A stretch of 64,000 nt of DNA from Cryptomeria japonica (taxonomy: Eukaryota; Streptophyta; Pinopsida; Cupressales; Cupressaceae): NCBI RefSeq assembly GCF_030272615.1, contig NC_081412.1, positions 696,700,083 through 696,764,082 of the forward strand. The letters are read 5' to 3'. Below the pieces are notes generated by a model that saw only the letters and a program-made list of their open reading frames with translations, made no database searches and had not been told where the DNA came from. Shown one piece after another: positions 12,403 through 25,558 of the stretch (its first letter is position 1; each line of letters begins with the position of its first letter). A program made the position numbers and the translations under genes.

Positions 12403-13409
12403 ATCTCTTGATCAACAGTGAACATTTGAACTTGCAGAGGCCATTGAAATTTCAATGCTCCCTGTCAGGGGTTGTTGTCGACCAGGTAGTCGAGACATTT
12501 TTAGACTCGGTCAACACTCAATCTCTGATTTGTTTTGCTTTCAACCACTGGGGATTTTCACCATTACTCTAGATTGGACTTCTGCAAACCCATTTTGGAT
12601 GTCATCCATGCCCATTTAATACATTTTGGAGACTTTCTTGCCTCTGTCATGCCGCCATGATGCATCTGTTGCAGAGATGTTTTCTCCTACAACCCTTTTT
12701 GCCTCTTTTAGAGATGATGACAACTTGCAAAGTTGTCCTTGCGCAATCAGATCATCCTGTCGATCTGATCTTCTCCTCCTTTTTGTTTTTTTTAATCCTA
12801 ACCCTAGAGGGGGTTAGGATTTACATCTAGGTTCAATTTTGAGTTATTGCTGAACTATAAAGGCAAATCTGTAACATTTGTACAAGATCTTCTTTCTTTT
12901 TCTCTTGTAGAATACATGTTTATTCCTCTGCAACTGTAAATTATGCTTCACCTTCACATTAATAAGATTATCTTGTCTTGCCTTTATTCAGTTTGAGCAA
13001 TTTTTGTAAATGTGTTACCTTCTTGCTTGAATGCATTTTGATTTTCTTTTCCCTTAGTTGTAGGTGATTATGTTGATCCCTCTGTGGATGTTGACTGTGA
13101 ACTAGTATCAGTTCCTCTCATCTTGTATAATTCCAACCTTCACTCACACCTAGGTGATGAATTAGGATAGAATATTATGCATACCTGGGGTAGTTTTATT
13201 GATGTTTTGTGCTATTATGGGAAGGGAAAATCACCGTTTCAATCTGGGTGCAAACCCCCTTTTTCTTTCAAGCATTCCCACTTTCTCCCTTTTCCCTGTC
13301 AAATTAGTAGATTAGGATTTATCTACATATGTTGGGGTGGTCCAACACCTGTACTCGGATTGGAAAGGAAGCCGACCTTCTCTGGAGATTCAACCTCACA
13401 TTTTGCAAG
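12403..13409. other. Unclassified 1-kb stretch, LTR-like composition
   Basis: No credible coding frame. It has pyrimidine-rich runs, CCCTAGAGGGGGTTAGG near 12805, and a text resembling a retroelement U5 end before D'. It continues across D' at 13946. Probably an old LTR, not identified. Confidence 0.3.
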
Positions 13410-13414
13410 GTCCC

Positions 13415-13940
13415 TGATGGTATGATGAAAGAATAAGGATCCGGTCAACTACTGAGAGGGAGGGTGGGTGAATCAGTAGATAGAAAACTGATATAAACTT
13501 TCACCAATCTCATAATCAACCTCTCAAAGAAAACTCTAAATTGACAAGTTAAACCACTGAATGACAAATGGAATATCACTATCAAGATAAACCGGTTGAC
13601 TGTTACAATAGATTAACAATAAACAACTTGAAACTCACAAACATCCAAATACTTTACTGACATAAGTAAAACCTCATTTCATATTGTTGTTGATTATCTT
13701 AACATATCAAAGTGGATTAAGAAGTTAGGATTTATCAAATCAACAGGTAGGGTTTACTGGTTCAACTCTCCATTACTTAGCAATATCAGTTCAGTCCACA
13801 AACTCACCTACTAGTTATAGTTCCCTTCACTAGATCTTGCTACTGATTACAAAATAATATTATAACATCATTACCAGTTACAATTGACATCAATGACAGC
13901 ATAACATTTCATTAATGCAATCTTCATGCAAATGCCAATA
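13415..13940 (-). mobile_element. Solo LTR D' with target duplication GTCCC
   Basis: Minus-oriented LTR of the same family as D, running from TATTGGCATTTG (mutated TG start, at 13940) to ...CATCATACCATCA (13415). It is flanked by the direct repeat GTCCC at 13410-13414 and 13941-13945. There is no internal domain, so it is a solo LTR left by LTR-LTR recombination. At 526 bp it is about half the length of D and probably carries internal deletions. Confidence 0.75.
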
Positions 13941-14038
13941 GTCCCACACTTGAGAGGTTGATTCAATGTTTCACAAGGTTGATGATCAAGTCTGATCATC
14001 GTAGGGTGCAAACTTTTGTGACAACATAAAGCTTCTCC

Positions 14039-16900
14039 AAAAGATGACTTCACCCTTCCTCACATCGACATGATTGTGGATATGACTATTGGACATGCAG
14101 TTCTCTCACTCATGGATGGATTTTTTGAGTATAACCAGATCAAGATAGCACCCAAGGATGAGCACAAAACAACCTTCACTTGTCCATGGGGCACTTCTAG
14201 AATGTGATGCCATTCGGCCTAAAAAATGTTGGAGCTGCATATCAGCGAGCTATGACCACTATCTTTCATGACATGATGTATACTTTGATCAAAGACTATG
14301 TGGATGCTCTCCTATCAAAGTCCTGAACAAGAGAGAATCATCTAGTAGTCTTGGACAAGATCTTCTCAAGGCTAGAGCAATAAAAGGTCCATTTGAACCC
14401 AAATAAATGTGTCTTTAGAGTAACCTTTGGGAAGCTCCCAAGGTACATTGTCTTAGATAAAGAAATTAAAGTTGATCCTGCAAAGGTGAAGGCAATCCTT
14501 GAAATGCCACCTTAGAAGAACATCAGTCAGCTCAGAACATTGCAAGGAGGTTACAATCCATTCATCGGTTCATCGCTTAGTTGACCGATAAATGTCATCC
14601 ATTCACACATCTGCTACACAAAAACATCCAGTTCAAATGGGATGAAAAATACCAACAAGCATTTCAACATTTGAAAGACTACCTAATGACACCACCTCTT
14701 TTAATACAACCAGCTCCAAACAGACCCTTATTGTTATACATATCAACTACTTCTACTACCTTAGGTGTACTACTAGCATAACATGATTCAAAAGGAAAGG
14801 AATGCACAGTCTACTATATCTCCAGAACATTGGTAGGGTATGAACTCAACTATACCCCTATTGAGTGTGCATGCCTTGTGGTGGTCCTAGCCTCACTCAA
14901 GCTACGAAACTATATGTTGACACATAAAACCAAGCTCATTGCAAAGATCAATCCTTTGAAATATTTGTTAAGTAAAGCAACTCTAACTGGTCGATTGGAA
15001 AAGTGGGTCATGATCTTGAGAGAATTCGATATTGAATATGTGGAGCACAAGGCAATCAAAGGACAGGTAATAGAAGCTCAACTGGTAGAAGCTCCCATGG
15101 AAGGTAATCACCCACTCATATCAACCTTTCCTGACAAAGTAATATTCACAGTAACACCTACACAACAATGAAAGCTCTACTTCGATGGATCATACACTCA
15201 ACATGGTTCAGGAGTGGGCATTATCTTCATCACTGCTCAAGGTGATAGCATTCCAAAGTCATATAGGCTAACATTTCCATTCACAAACATAAAAAAGTAT
15301 GAATCCTTGATCACAAGACTCAAAATGGCTATACAGTGGAACCTAAAGGACCTACAAGTCTATGGTGATTCTCAACTAGTGATGCGACAAGTCAATGATG
15401 ACTACCAAACCAAAAATGAAAAGCTCATGCCTTATAAATGTATGGTCAATAATTTCAAAACAATCTCCACCACTATCACTTTTGACAAAATTCCAAGGGA
15501 ACAAAATAGAGTTGTAGATGCAGTGGCTACAATAGCCTCTCTCTTGGGTCTACCACAAAATTCTACACACTACTTGTTCTCAGTCGAACAACTATGGATC
15601 CCTGCGTATGATATCCTAGAATATGAAATGGTATGTCAAATCATTGGTCCCAATTCCCCTTGGTATGGTCATTTTTACGCTTACCTTCATGATCAAATCC
15701 TTCCACCAGACCTATCCAATAACCAATGCAAGACCTTCATACACCAATCTTCTCGCTACATAATCATTGTTGATACCCTATACCAATGAGGTCTTCATGG
15801 TACTCTCTTACGATGTTTAGAGCAAGGAGAGGTGATGACAACTTTACATGAGGTACATGATGGAATATGCGGAGCTTACTCTAGCGTCCCTTCCTTGGCT
15901 AAAAGAATCATGAGAACAAGATATTACTAGCCTAAAATGGAGAAAGACTCTTATTATTTTGCCTGAAAGTGCAAGAAATGCCAAATTCACGGAGACTTGA
16001 TACATGCACCAACATAGGAACTAGAACCTATTGCAACACCATGACCCTTCTGTCAATGGGGACTCAAAATTGTGGGTAAGATACATCCATCATCATCGGG
16101 TGGCCATAAATTCATTATCACTACCACTGAGTACTTCACAAAATGGATCGAAGTCGTTCCATTAACACAAGTCACTGACAAGCAAATTGCATCCTTTATC
16201 CTCAATTATATCATATGTCAGTATAGTGTTCTCATGGCGATTGTTACAGATAATGGTCTTCCATTCAAAAACTAGGATGCCCATGAATTGTGTGAAAAAT
16301 TCCACATCTAGTATCGATTCTCCGCCCCATACTATCCAGAAGGCAACCATCAAGCGGAAGCTTCAAACAAGAATATCCTTAGAATCCTAAAGAAAACAAT
16401 CAATGACGTCGATCGTGATTGGCACATCCATCTAAATCCTACACTATGGGCGTATCAAACTAGCATTCAAACCCCTACACTTGCAACACCATATTCACTT
16501 GTTTATAGAGCAAAACCTATCTTACCTATTGAGATTGAGTTACCATCCCTGCGAGTATCACTGTACAATCTAATTGCACGTCTTCAAGACTTGGAATTGT
16601 TGGATGAGAAGCGACAAGTTGCCTTCAACCACCTTAAAGCGTATCAACAAAACATGAGCCGAAGCTACAATCACAGAGTCAAGCATAGAACATTTGAAGT
16701 GGGTGATCTTGTCCTTACAGAAAATCCTCGCAACCAACCAAACAGGGAACATCGAGGAAAATTTGAATCAAACTGACTAGGTCCCTATGTAATTATCGCA
16801 GTCTTTCGGTCTAGGGTATATCAATTGGCTACTTTAGAGGGGGAACCGCTCTCAGATCCCATGAAAAAACATGCATCTCAAGAAGTTCCATACATAGTTG
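14039..16900 (+). pseudogene. Tat-type Gypsy element G pol remnant
   Basis: Plus-strand decayed Ty3-gypsy pol. Reverse transcriptase begins near 14039 (FTLPHIDMIVD ... FTCPWGTS), with the catalytic YVDD read as YVDA near 14300. RNase H is at 14581-15110, a second archaeal-type RNase H (YFDGSYTQHGSG) at about 15175-15560, integrase zinc domain and core at about 15790-16500 (TEYFTKWIEVVP, TDNGLPFKN, HQAEASNK with the catalytic Glu kept), and a GPF-like end near 16770. The second RNase H places it in the Tat lineage. Numerous stops and frameshifts; gag, protease and 5' LTR are missing. Homologous throughout to element F. Confidence 0.9.
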
Positions 16901-17232
16901 TTCAAAGAGCATCAAATTCACACATGTTTCAAAAATATTAAAAACATTAAAAAAAGCCTTGAAAAAAGGACAAAAAAAAAACAAGAAAATAGTAAAGAAA
17001 AACATTCGTCCAAATGGTGAAAACCACTCAGGTGGCACCTTGGACAAGTATGATGGTGAAAACTTGGCAAATAGGCACCATACGTAAAGGATTTTCTCTA
17101 CCATCTTTCAAATTCATTGATCAAATCCTTTCATTCATCCACAACATTCTATACTTACCATGGCTTGAGATTAATCTATCATTAATCTTTGTCCTACAAT
17201 ATTGACATCGCACTTAGCACTCAAGACCTAAC
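16901..17232 (+). other. Element G 3' region, proximal part
   Basis: Non-coding A-rich sequence following G integrase, interrupted at 17232 by element B and resuming at 24399. No gene seen. Confidence 0.6.
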
Positions 17233-18506
17233 TGTTGGCATTATGGATGAATTGATTATGTGTTGCATTGATGTTTTGTCATTGATGTCAACACTAGCTG
17301 TTATGGTTGGTTACCGGCAGACAAGTTTTGGTTACCAGTAGAAGATCTAGCATTACCGACAGAAGAAACTATTTGTTGGACATTTCTAACATGTTTGGAT
17401 CAATGGAGTATGTTTGATTTTATGTGTTACATGTTCCTGGAGCATGTTTTGGTCATTTGGTATTGACTTGGTAATTGAATGCTATCACACACTCTTGTAA
17501 ACCCTTACCGACATTGGTTTAAGGTTTAATCGACAAAGCTTTCATTGAGAAATCTTGACAGGATGCATAAGTGGTGTTGGTGCGGCTTCTACATGGATTT
17601 CAGGATGCTGAAGATGTTCTTTGATCGTGCTACAACTGCTTGAAGACATTGCTTTGGCGTGGTGGACCCAAAATAGGTTTGGTGCCTATCTAGGTTATGG
17701 ATCAGTATCATGTTAATGTGTACTCTACACGTTATCGGGATGTCTCATAATGTTCTATGGATTGATTATTGTTGTTTTGGTCTTAAGCTGACATGGCATA
17801 TCATTGTAATATGTATTTATGTAATGATCTTATTGTAATATCTTTTAGGTGGCTGACCTAATTGGTTTAGGCCTTAGGATTGGTATAAAATGATGTAAGA
17901 TCTCATTGTAGATCATTGTAATGGAATGGGAATGTGGAATAAGTGTCGTGGTCTTGAAATGCAATATCATATGCGAAGGAGATTTGGTCGATCATATGTG
18001 ATCGAATTGGGATTAAGGAAGAGGTCAAAGGCCTTTGGTATTAATCTTAACTGGGACTATAATCAGGCATGGTAGATGCTATCTCTAGTAGTTCATTACT
18101 CTGGATTGTTGTCCATTTATCTTAAGGTGGTTTTAACCTCCCTGTAGTCAGCGAGACTCTTTTGTAATGAGCAGTGCGCTCTAGGCAATGTGCCTTCCTG
18201 CATGTGTAGGCCCCTCATTGTATCACATACTTTTTGTAGAAGTATCATCTAACTGTGGGTAGGCTTCCCACCGTGGTTTTTTTCCTTTCTGGGTTTTCCA
18301 CATACAAATCATGGTGTTATGTGGTATGGTTACATTGTGTTGATTATTTGTTTCATTGTTAAGTTTTATTCTTACTAGTATCTATTTCTGCTTTACCGAT
18401 ACTTAATCTGGTTTAAGGTTATTAAGTGGATTAAATGATATAATTTGTTAACAACTGATTCACCCCCCCCCCCCTCCCTCTCAGTTGTTCACCAATTATC
18501 CTAACA
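17233..18506 (+). repeat. Element B 5' LTR (1274 bp)
   Basis: TG at 17233, CA at 18506 just before the primer-binding site. U5 hairpin motif at 18272-18302 and a C-tract at about 18463-18475. Confidence 0.95.
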
Positions 18507-18520
18507 ATTGGTATCAAAGA
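18507..18520 (+). promoter_or_regulatory. Element B primer-binding site
   Basis: ATTGGTATCAAAGA, a variant of TGGTATCAGAGC with two changes; complementary to initiator tRNA-Met. Confidence 0.85.
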
Positions 18521-18565
18521 TTTGGTCCTCTTTTGTAGAAAGCTCAACCGCTTGAGATAGATCCT

Positions 18566-21500
18566 ATGGCAGCTAACACTTCAAATCCACTAGCAACTAT
18601 TTTCAGAAGATAAATCACTAAGCTTGATGGAACAAATTATGGTATATGAAAAATTTGAATGGAGACTCATCTTAGATGCCTTGGCAAGGATATTTGGGAG
18701 ATCACTGAGAAAGGATACACACCTTATGATCCGACATCCGACAATCCTTCTCCTACAGACTTGGACAAGAATAATGGAAATGATTGCAGAGCTAGAGAAG
18801 TCTTCATGTGTGCACTTACTGATCAACAAATCATGGGATTGACTGATAAATCATTGGCTAAGGTTATGTGGGATAAATTGCAAACTTTGAGTGAAGGTGA
18901 TCCTATTATAAAAATTGCTAAACTTGATGGTTACCAGGTAAGATATGAAAACTTAAAGATGGAAGATAATGAAAGAATTGTCGTGTTTATGGAAGGAGTA
19001 AATGAGATTGTTATGGGAATTCAATGTTGTGGAGGATCTCTGAGTGAAGATGAAATAGTTTCCAAAGTCTAGAGAGCCCTTCCACCGGGAGAGTCCTTCC
19101 ACTGGCTTACAAGATGAAGGCAACTGCAATTAATGAGCTGAGAACAATGGCTAACTCTTCAGTTAACAGAGACATTTTGATTGGGAAATTATCTGCTTTT
19201 GAGGTTGAAGAATTTCGATCTTCTAGAGTTGTAAAGTATAAACATGCTTTTCATGCATCATCATCATCATCTACTAGCAAAAGTGATTGGAAATTCCTAT
19301 ATGCAAAAGAATTGGAAGATATGAGGAAAGAAGATGAAGAATTTGAGCAACTTGAAGCCTTATTTGCTAGAAGAGTACCTAAAGGACCGACATGAAGTAA
19401 ATATGAAGGAAAAGAACCTTTTAAATGTTTTGCATGTAATAAGATTGGTCATTTTGCATCTAGATGTCCTAAAAGGAATGCAAGATTTGAGGAAAGAGTT
19501 AAGAAATCATTTAAGCCTAACCATAATAGATATAGATTCAAGAAAAGTAAACAATGCTACATAGCGGATGAGGAAAGAGGACGTGATGACTCTGAGGATG
19601 AACCGACATAAGACTTTGCTAATGGATTCGGCAATGGAAAGGAATGGATGTTCTATGCTTCAAAGGAAGATGAACCGGAACCGACTATCATGAATGAAGA
19701 AAAAGCCCTGGCAACAAAATTTGAAGATAAGGATGAATGAGAAATTGACAATGGATGCTCACATCATATGACTGGAGATAAGAGAAAATTTATGTCCTTG
19801 CAAGAATACAATGGCGGTCAAGTCAGATTTGGAGATGACAAAGCATGTATGATCAAAGGTAGAGGTATTATTTCTCTGGATGGCAAGCATAATACTGATA
19901 ATGTCTATTATGTAGAAGGTTTAAAGCATAAGCTTTTCAGTTTTGGTCAGTTGGTGGACAAGGGTTTCCAACTTCAGTTTAAAGAAGAAAATGCAAAATC
20001 ATCAACAAGATTGGTTTGGAGATTACAACCGGTATTCAGACTAGAGGTAATATCTTGCACTTGAACACTAGTAATAAGACATGTTTTATTGCTCATATTG
20101 ATGAGAGTTGGTTATGGCATAAGAGGTTGTGTCATGTTAATTTTGATTGTATTGTTAAGATCAGTTCAACTAAGGCAGTTAGAGATATACCTAAGATTAT
20201 GAAGCCTCATAATCCGGTATGTAAGGAATGTCAATAGGGAAAACAAGTTAGAACTTCTTTTAAGAGCATGCATGATAAATCTAATGATGTACTTGATTTG
20301 ATTCACATTGACTTATGTGGTCCAACAAGGACTAGAAGCTTTCAAGGTGATAGGTATTTCATGTTGATTATTGATGACTATTCTAGGATGATGTGGGTGA
20401 CTTTTCTAAGGGAGAAGTCTGGAGCCTTTGAGAAATTCAAGATCTTTAAATCAAAGGTTGAAACAAAAACTGGATTGAAAATCAAATGTCTAAGATCAGA
20501 TCAAGGTGATGAGTTCACTTCTCATGAATTTAACAGTTATTGTGAGACAAATGGTATTAGGAGATAGTTATCTGCACCTCGGACTCCTCAGTAGAATGGA
20601 GTATTGGAAAGAAAGAACATAACCATTTTGGATGCATCAAGATCTATGATGATGGAAGCCAAATTGCCTCACATCTATTGGAGAGAAGCAATGAGTATAG
20701 TTGTTTACACATTCAACAGAGGTCACATCAAAGGTGAAATCGGTAAGACCCCTTATGAATTATGGTTTGGACATACACCTACTGTTAAATATTTCAGAAT
20801 TTTTGGAAATAAATGCTATATCAAAAGAGATGATTCAATTGGAAAGTTTGACCCTAGATGTGATGAAGGGATATATCTTGGTTATTCAATTCATAGCAAA
20901 GCATATATATATTATAACAAAAGATTGCAGAAAATTGTGGAGAGTGCTCATGTGAAAGTAGATGAGAAGTACAAAAATCAATCTATATCATATGATAGGG
21001 AACTGATAGTGGAAATGATCATAATTGAACCGACAATGCCTCAACCAGTATAGGAAACTAAGATAGTTACACCGACACAATCAGAAAATTCAACTATGAC
21101 TGATGATCAGAGCAGTGAAGCTGAAATTCAGAAGACACCAAGGTATGTAAGATTAAATCATTTTGAAGATCAAATCATTGGAGATAGGAACAAGGGAGTT
21201 ATGACAAGATGAAGACTAGGAAATGAAGAGGTATGTCTTATTTCTCTAATTGAACTGACATCTGTTATTGAAGCTTGTAAGGATAAACATTGGTTAGAGG
21301 CTATGGAAGATGAATTAGATCAGATAGAGAAGAATGAGACTTGGACTTTAGTTCCCCGACCTAAAAATAAGAATTTTATTGGAACTAAATGGGTTTTTAG
21401 AAATAAACTGAATGAGGATGGTCAAGTTGTAAGAAACAAGGCTAGATTGGTTTGTAAAGGATATTCTCAAATGGAAAGAATTGATTATGGTGAGACATTT

Positions 21501-22787
21501 GCACCTGTAGCTAGAATTGAAGTTGTTAGACTATTTCTTGCATATGCAGCTTATAAGAACTATAAGGTTTATCAATTGGATGTTAAATGTGCATTTTTGA
21601 ATGGTGAACTTGAGGAAGAAGTATACATCGAGAAACCTGATGGATTTTCACTGACAGATGATAAAGATATGGTTTGCAGATTGAAAAAAGCTTTATATGG
21701 ATTGAAACAAGATCCTAGAGCTTGGTATGCAAGGTTGGATAAATATCTTTTGAAGCTTGGTTTTACTAAAGGCAGTGCTGATAGTAATCTATATTATAAA
21801 ATTATTGATGATGATATTTTGATTATTGAAGTATTTGTTGATGATATCATTTTTGGAGTAGAAGATAAATTGTGCATGAAATTTGCTAATAACATGAAGA
21901 ATGAATTTGAAATGTTCATGATTGGTGAGATGACATTTTTCTTAGGTTTGCAGATTACTCAAACTGACAAAGGCATTTTTATCTGTCAAACTAAGTATCT
22001 GAGGGAATTGTTGAAGAAGTTTGGTATGGATAATTCCAAACCGGTAAGTACTCCTATGGTGACAAGTGAGAAATTATCTATCAAGGATACTTCTACATTG
22101 GTAAATCTGACAAGGTATAAGTCTATGATTGGTGGCTTGCTATATTTATATCGGACTAGACCGGATATTATGAATGCAGTAAGTATTGTTTCAAGATATC
22201 AAAGTAATCCTAAAGAAAATCATGAATGTGCAGTAAAGAGGATATTCCAGTATTTGCAAGGAACAACAGAATATGGGTCATGGTATTCAAAAAATGATGA
22301 TTTCACTTTATGTGCATATACTGACTTAGATTGGGCAAGAGATACTGATGAAAGGAAGAGCACTTCTGATTGAGATTTCTTTCTTGGAAAGAAACTGGTT
22401 TCATGGATCAACAAAAAACAGTCATGCATTTCTTTATCTACTACAGAAGCTGAGTATGTTGCAGCAACAACTAATTGCACTCAAGTCTTGTGGGTGAAGC
22501 AAATGTTGAAGGATATGAGGGTAAATTATAGTGAACCGATAGTCATCTACTGTGATAACTCTGCAGCTATTGACATGTTTAAGAATCCGATATTTCACTC
22601 TAAGACTAAGCATATATCAATAAAGTTTAACTTTTTGAAGGACAAGGTAGAAGCAAAGGAAGTCAAATTGGTTTATGTGAACACTAAAGAACAGATTGCA
22701 AATATATTCACTAACCCGCTGTCTAAGAAATCATTTGATTATTTGAGAGATGGGTTAGGGGTTTCTGCCCCTCCGGTAGAGACTTGA
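18566..22787 (+). pseudogene. Element B gag-pol (multiple frameshifts and stops)
   Basis: ATG at 18566 opens a Copia GAG (ITKLDGTNYGIW, stops nearby). Zinc knuckle CFACNKIGHFASRC at about 19428-19469. Protease DNGCSHHMTG near 19747, with DSG changed to DNG. Integrase zinc domain 20115-20240, and core with DLIHIDLCGP and SDQGDEF (normally DQGGEF). RT at 21303-22000 has [14 protein letters not shown] and FVDDIIFG. RNase H at 22250-22787 has STTEAEYVAATTNC and ends at TGA 22785. Breaks occur near 19070, 19395, 19735, 20000, 20237, 20567, 21050, 21210 and 22371. The RT stretch 21303-22373 is the longest intact piece (356 codons). Confidence 0.93.
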
Positions 22788-22861
22788 TTGATGCAGTTTG
22801 TCATTGGTCTGACATGCATTATTAGAGACATTATTCATTCCGGCACTGGTGAGTGGTGCTA

Positions 22862-23132
22862 CTACTCAGGGGGAGTGGTCAGCTTTGAGATTCGGAGGTT
22901 TACATTCTTTCTTTGATATTTGTGTTAGATTTCTGGCATTGATGTCAAAGGGGGAGAGATAGTGATGTGGAAAATAATTTCAGAACTTTACAAAGATATC
23001 ATTCACAGGGGGAGAGTTACTGATATTCAGGAGATTGTTGGTTGCCTTCCACAGGGGGAGACATGTTTGACATTTCTTGGTACTTAGATGTTTTTCACAT
23101 CTAGTGTTGCCATCAATGCCAAAAGGGGAGAT
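22862..23132 (+). promoter_or_regulatory. Multiple polypurine tracts of element B
   Basis: Five tracts of the GGGGGAG type at about 22866, 22944, 23005, 23053 and 23117 (AAAAGGGGAGAT), the last touching the 3' LTR. The repeated form matches elements A and C. Confidence 0.75.
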
Positions 23133-24398
23133 TGTTGGCATTATGGATGAGTTGATTATGTGGTGCATTGATGTTTTGTCATTGATGTCAACACTAGCTG
23201 TTATAGTTGGTTATCGACAGACAGGTTTTGGTTACCGGTAGAAGATCTAGTGTTATTGGCATAAGAGACTATCTATTGGACACATCCGACATGTTTGGAT
23301 CAATGGAGTATGTTTGATTTTATGTGTTACATGTTCCTGGAGCATGTTTTGGTCAGTTGGTATTGACTTGGTAATCAGATGCTATCATACACTCTTGTAA
23401 ACCCTTACCGACATTGGTTTAAGGTTTAACCGACAAAGCTTTCATTGAGACTTGACGGGATGCATAAGTGGTGTTGGTGCGACTTCTACATGGATTTTAG
23501 GATGCTAAAGATTTTCTTTGATCATGCTAGAACTGCTTGAAGACATTGCTTTGGCATGGTGGACCCAGAATAGGTTTGATGCCTATCTAGGTTATGGACC
23601 AGTATTATGTTAACGTGTACTCTACACGTTACCGAGATGTTTCAGAATGTTCTATGGATTTATTATTGTTGTTTTGGTCTTAAGTTGACATGGAATATCA
23701 TTGTAATATGGATTTATGTAATGATCTTATTGTAATATCTTTTAGGTGGCCAACCTAATTGGTTTAGGCCTTAGGGTTGGTATAAAATGATGTAAGATCT
23801 CATTATAGATCATTGTAATGGAATGGGAATGTGGAATAAGTGTCGTGGTCTTGAAATGCAATATCATATGCGAAGGAGATTTGGTCAATCATTGGTGATC
23901 GAATTGGGATTAAGGAAGAGGTCAAAGGCCTCTGGTATTGAGCTTAACCGGGACTGTAATCAGGAATGGTAGATGCTATCTCTGGAAGTTCATTACTCTG
24001 GATTGTTGTCCATTTACCTTGAGGTGGTTTTAACCTCTCTGTAGTTAGTGAGACTCTTTTGTAATGAGCAGTGCGCTCTAGGCAGTGTGCCTTCCTGCAC
24101 GTGCAGGCCCCTCATTGTATCACATACTTTCTGTAGAAGTATCATCTGACTGTGGGTAGGCTTCCCACCATGGTTTTTCCCTTTCCAGCTTTTCCACATA
24201 CCAATCATGGTGTTATGTGGTATGGTTGCATTGTGTTGATTATCTGTTTCATTGTTAAGTTTTATTGCTTACCGGTATTTGTTTCTACTTTACCGGTACT
24301 TAATCTGGTTTAAGGTTATCAAGTGGATTAAATGATATAATTTGTTAACAATTGATTCACCCCCCCCCCCTCTTAGTTGTTCACCAGTTATCCTACCA
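23133..24398 (+). repeat. Element B 3' LTR (1266 bp)
   Basis: Near copy of 17233-18506, ending ...GTTATCCTACCA at 24398, followed by the CTAAC duplication. U5 hairpin motif at 24168-24198. Confidence 0.95.
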
Positions 24399-24446
24399 CT
24401 AACTAGGGGCAACTTTCCTTGACATGATGATGGGAGTGGATCCTGA

Positions 24447-25558
24447 ATATCTGACGCAGTCAAGGTAGGGAGATCTAATGAAGGACATCCCCGCCTTGCA
24501 GCCTATAACACAAAACACCATGCAAGATACCGGCAACTAGTAACATAACACAAGATCTAACTGGTAAGCAGGTAAAGAGCAACCTAACCAGTAGGAGAAA
24601 CACATGATATAACCGGTAAACAGATAAATCAATCACCATAACCTTTTAATGAATTACATATGCCTTTAGCGGCTACACATGTTGAACTGCAACCTAGGAT
24701 TATAAAACAATCCATACAACACAAATCGAAGATCCTCAGATCTTCTACTTGACAAATAGGCCTCTAGTAATAGTCTGCACTATTCTGCACTGATCTGGAC
24801 CTCAGTCCATCCGGACTTCAGTCTTCCTGGACCAGAATCTCAGTCTTCGGTAATAGTTTGCACTGTTCTGCACTAATCCGGACCTCAGTCCATTCAAACT
24901 TCAATCCCCCCATACCGGAATCTCTCTGGAAACTACATCTTTGCTCGATCTCTTCTTCCTCCAACCGCTGTCCTTAAAATGAATCTCTAAGATTTCCCTT
25001 TATACCATCCACAAGCAATAACAACTCGATCAAGTTAGCCAAAGACCAACCGGTTCATGATGAAACGTGTAAACAATAACATGTCAGCCCAAATCACTAA
25101 GAACATCTTCAAATGCATAAAACTACACGTGGTCCTCCGAAAACATCAAACAAGGCCCAAAACAACATCGCTCAATGATCTGCAAGTTACGGAAACCACC
25201 CGCAACCCAAAATTCCCCTTCGCCACACACTGCAAGACCAACTGGTAAGAACATACCAATACTGGGCCAATACCAGAATCGATGTCTCACCGAGATCAAA
25301 TCCAAGTGCCAGTTTGAACTACTCTGGTGCTCCTGCATCAGATTCTCGGGGTTAATTGAAAAGTGAGTCCCATCATTTGATCTGTTTATCGGTTATATCA
25401 TGTGTTTCTCCTACCGGTTAGGTTGCTCTTTACCTATTTACCGGCTAGATCTTGTGTTGTGTTATCGGTTGTCGGTATCTTGCATGGTGTTTTGTGTTAT
25501 AGGCTGCAAGGCAGGGATTTCCTTCATTGGATCTCCCTACCTTGACTGCGTCAATATC
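24447..25558. mobile_element. 1102-bp inverted-repeat element, TSD ATATC
   Basis: Ends are long inverted repeats of about 176 bp: 24452-24628 and the complement of 25378-25553, starting TGACGCAGTCAAGGTAGGG, roughly 90% alike. ATATC flanks both sides (24447-24451, 25554-25558). The interior has two diverged direct repeats of about 75 bp (CTGCACT...GGACCTCAGTCC, near 24755-24920) and no transposase. A 5-bp duplication with TG...CA inverted ends is not the pattern of hAT (8 bp), Mutator (about 9 bp), CACTA (3 bp) or Harbinger (3 bp). It lies in the 3' region of element G. Confidence 0.8.

Larger units (their letters stand above)
17228..24403 (+). mobile_element. Copia element B (Sirevirus-like), full length, decayed, TSD CTAAC
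   Basis: Complete element 17233-24398 (7166 bp) flanked by CTAAC at 17228-17232 and 24399-24403. LTRs are 17233-18506 and 23133-24398, both starting TGTTGGCATTATGGATGA. Primer-binding site at 18507, gag-pol at 18566-22787, several polypurine tracts before the 3' LTR. The LTRs differ at a few percent of positions by eye and the coding region has many frameshifts and stops, so it is dead. It is inserted in the 3' region of Tat element G. Confidence 0.95.
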
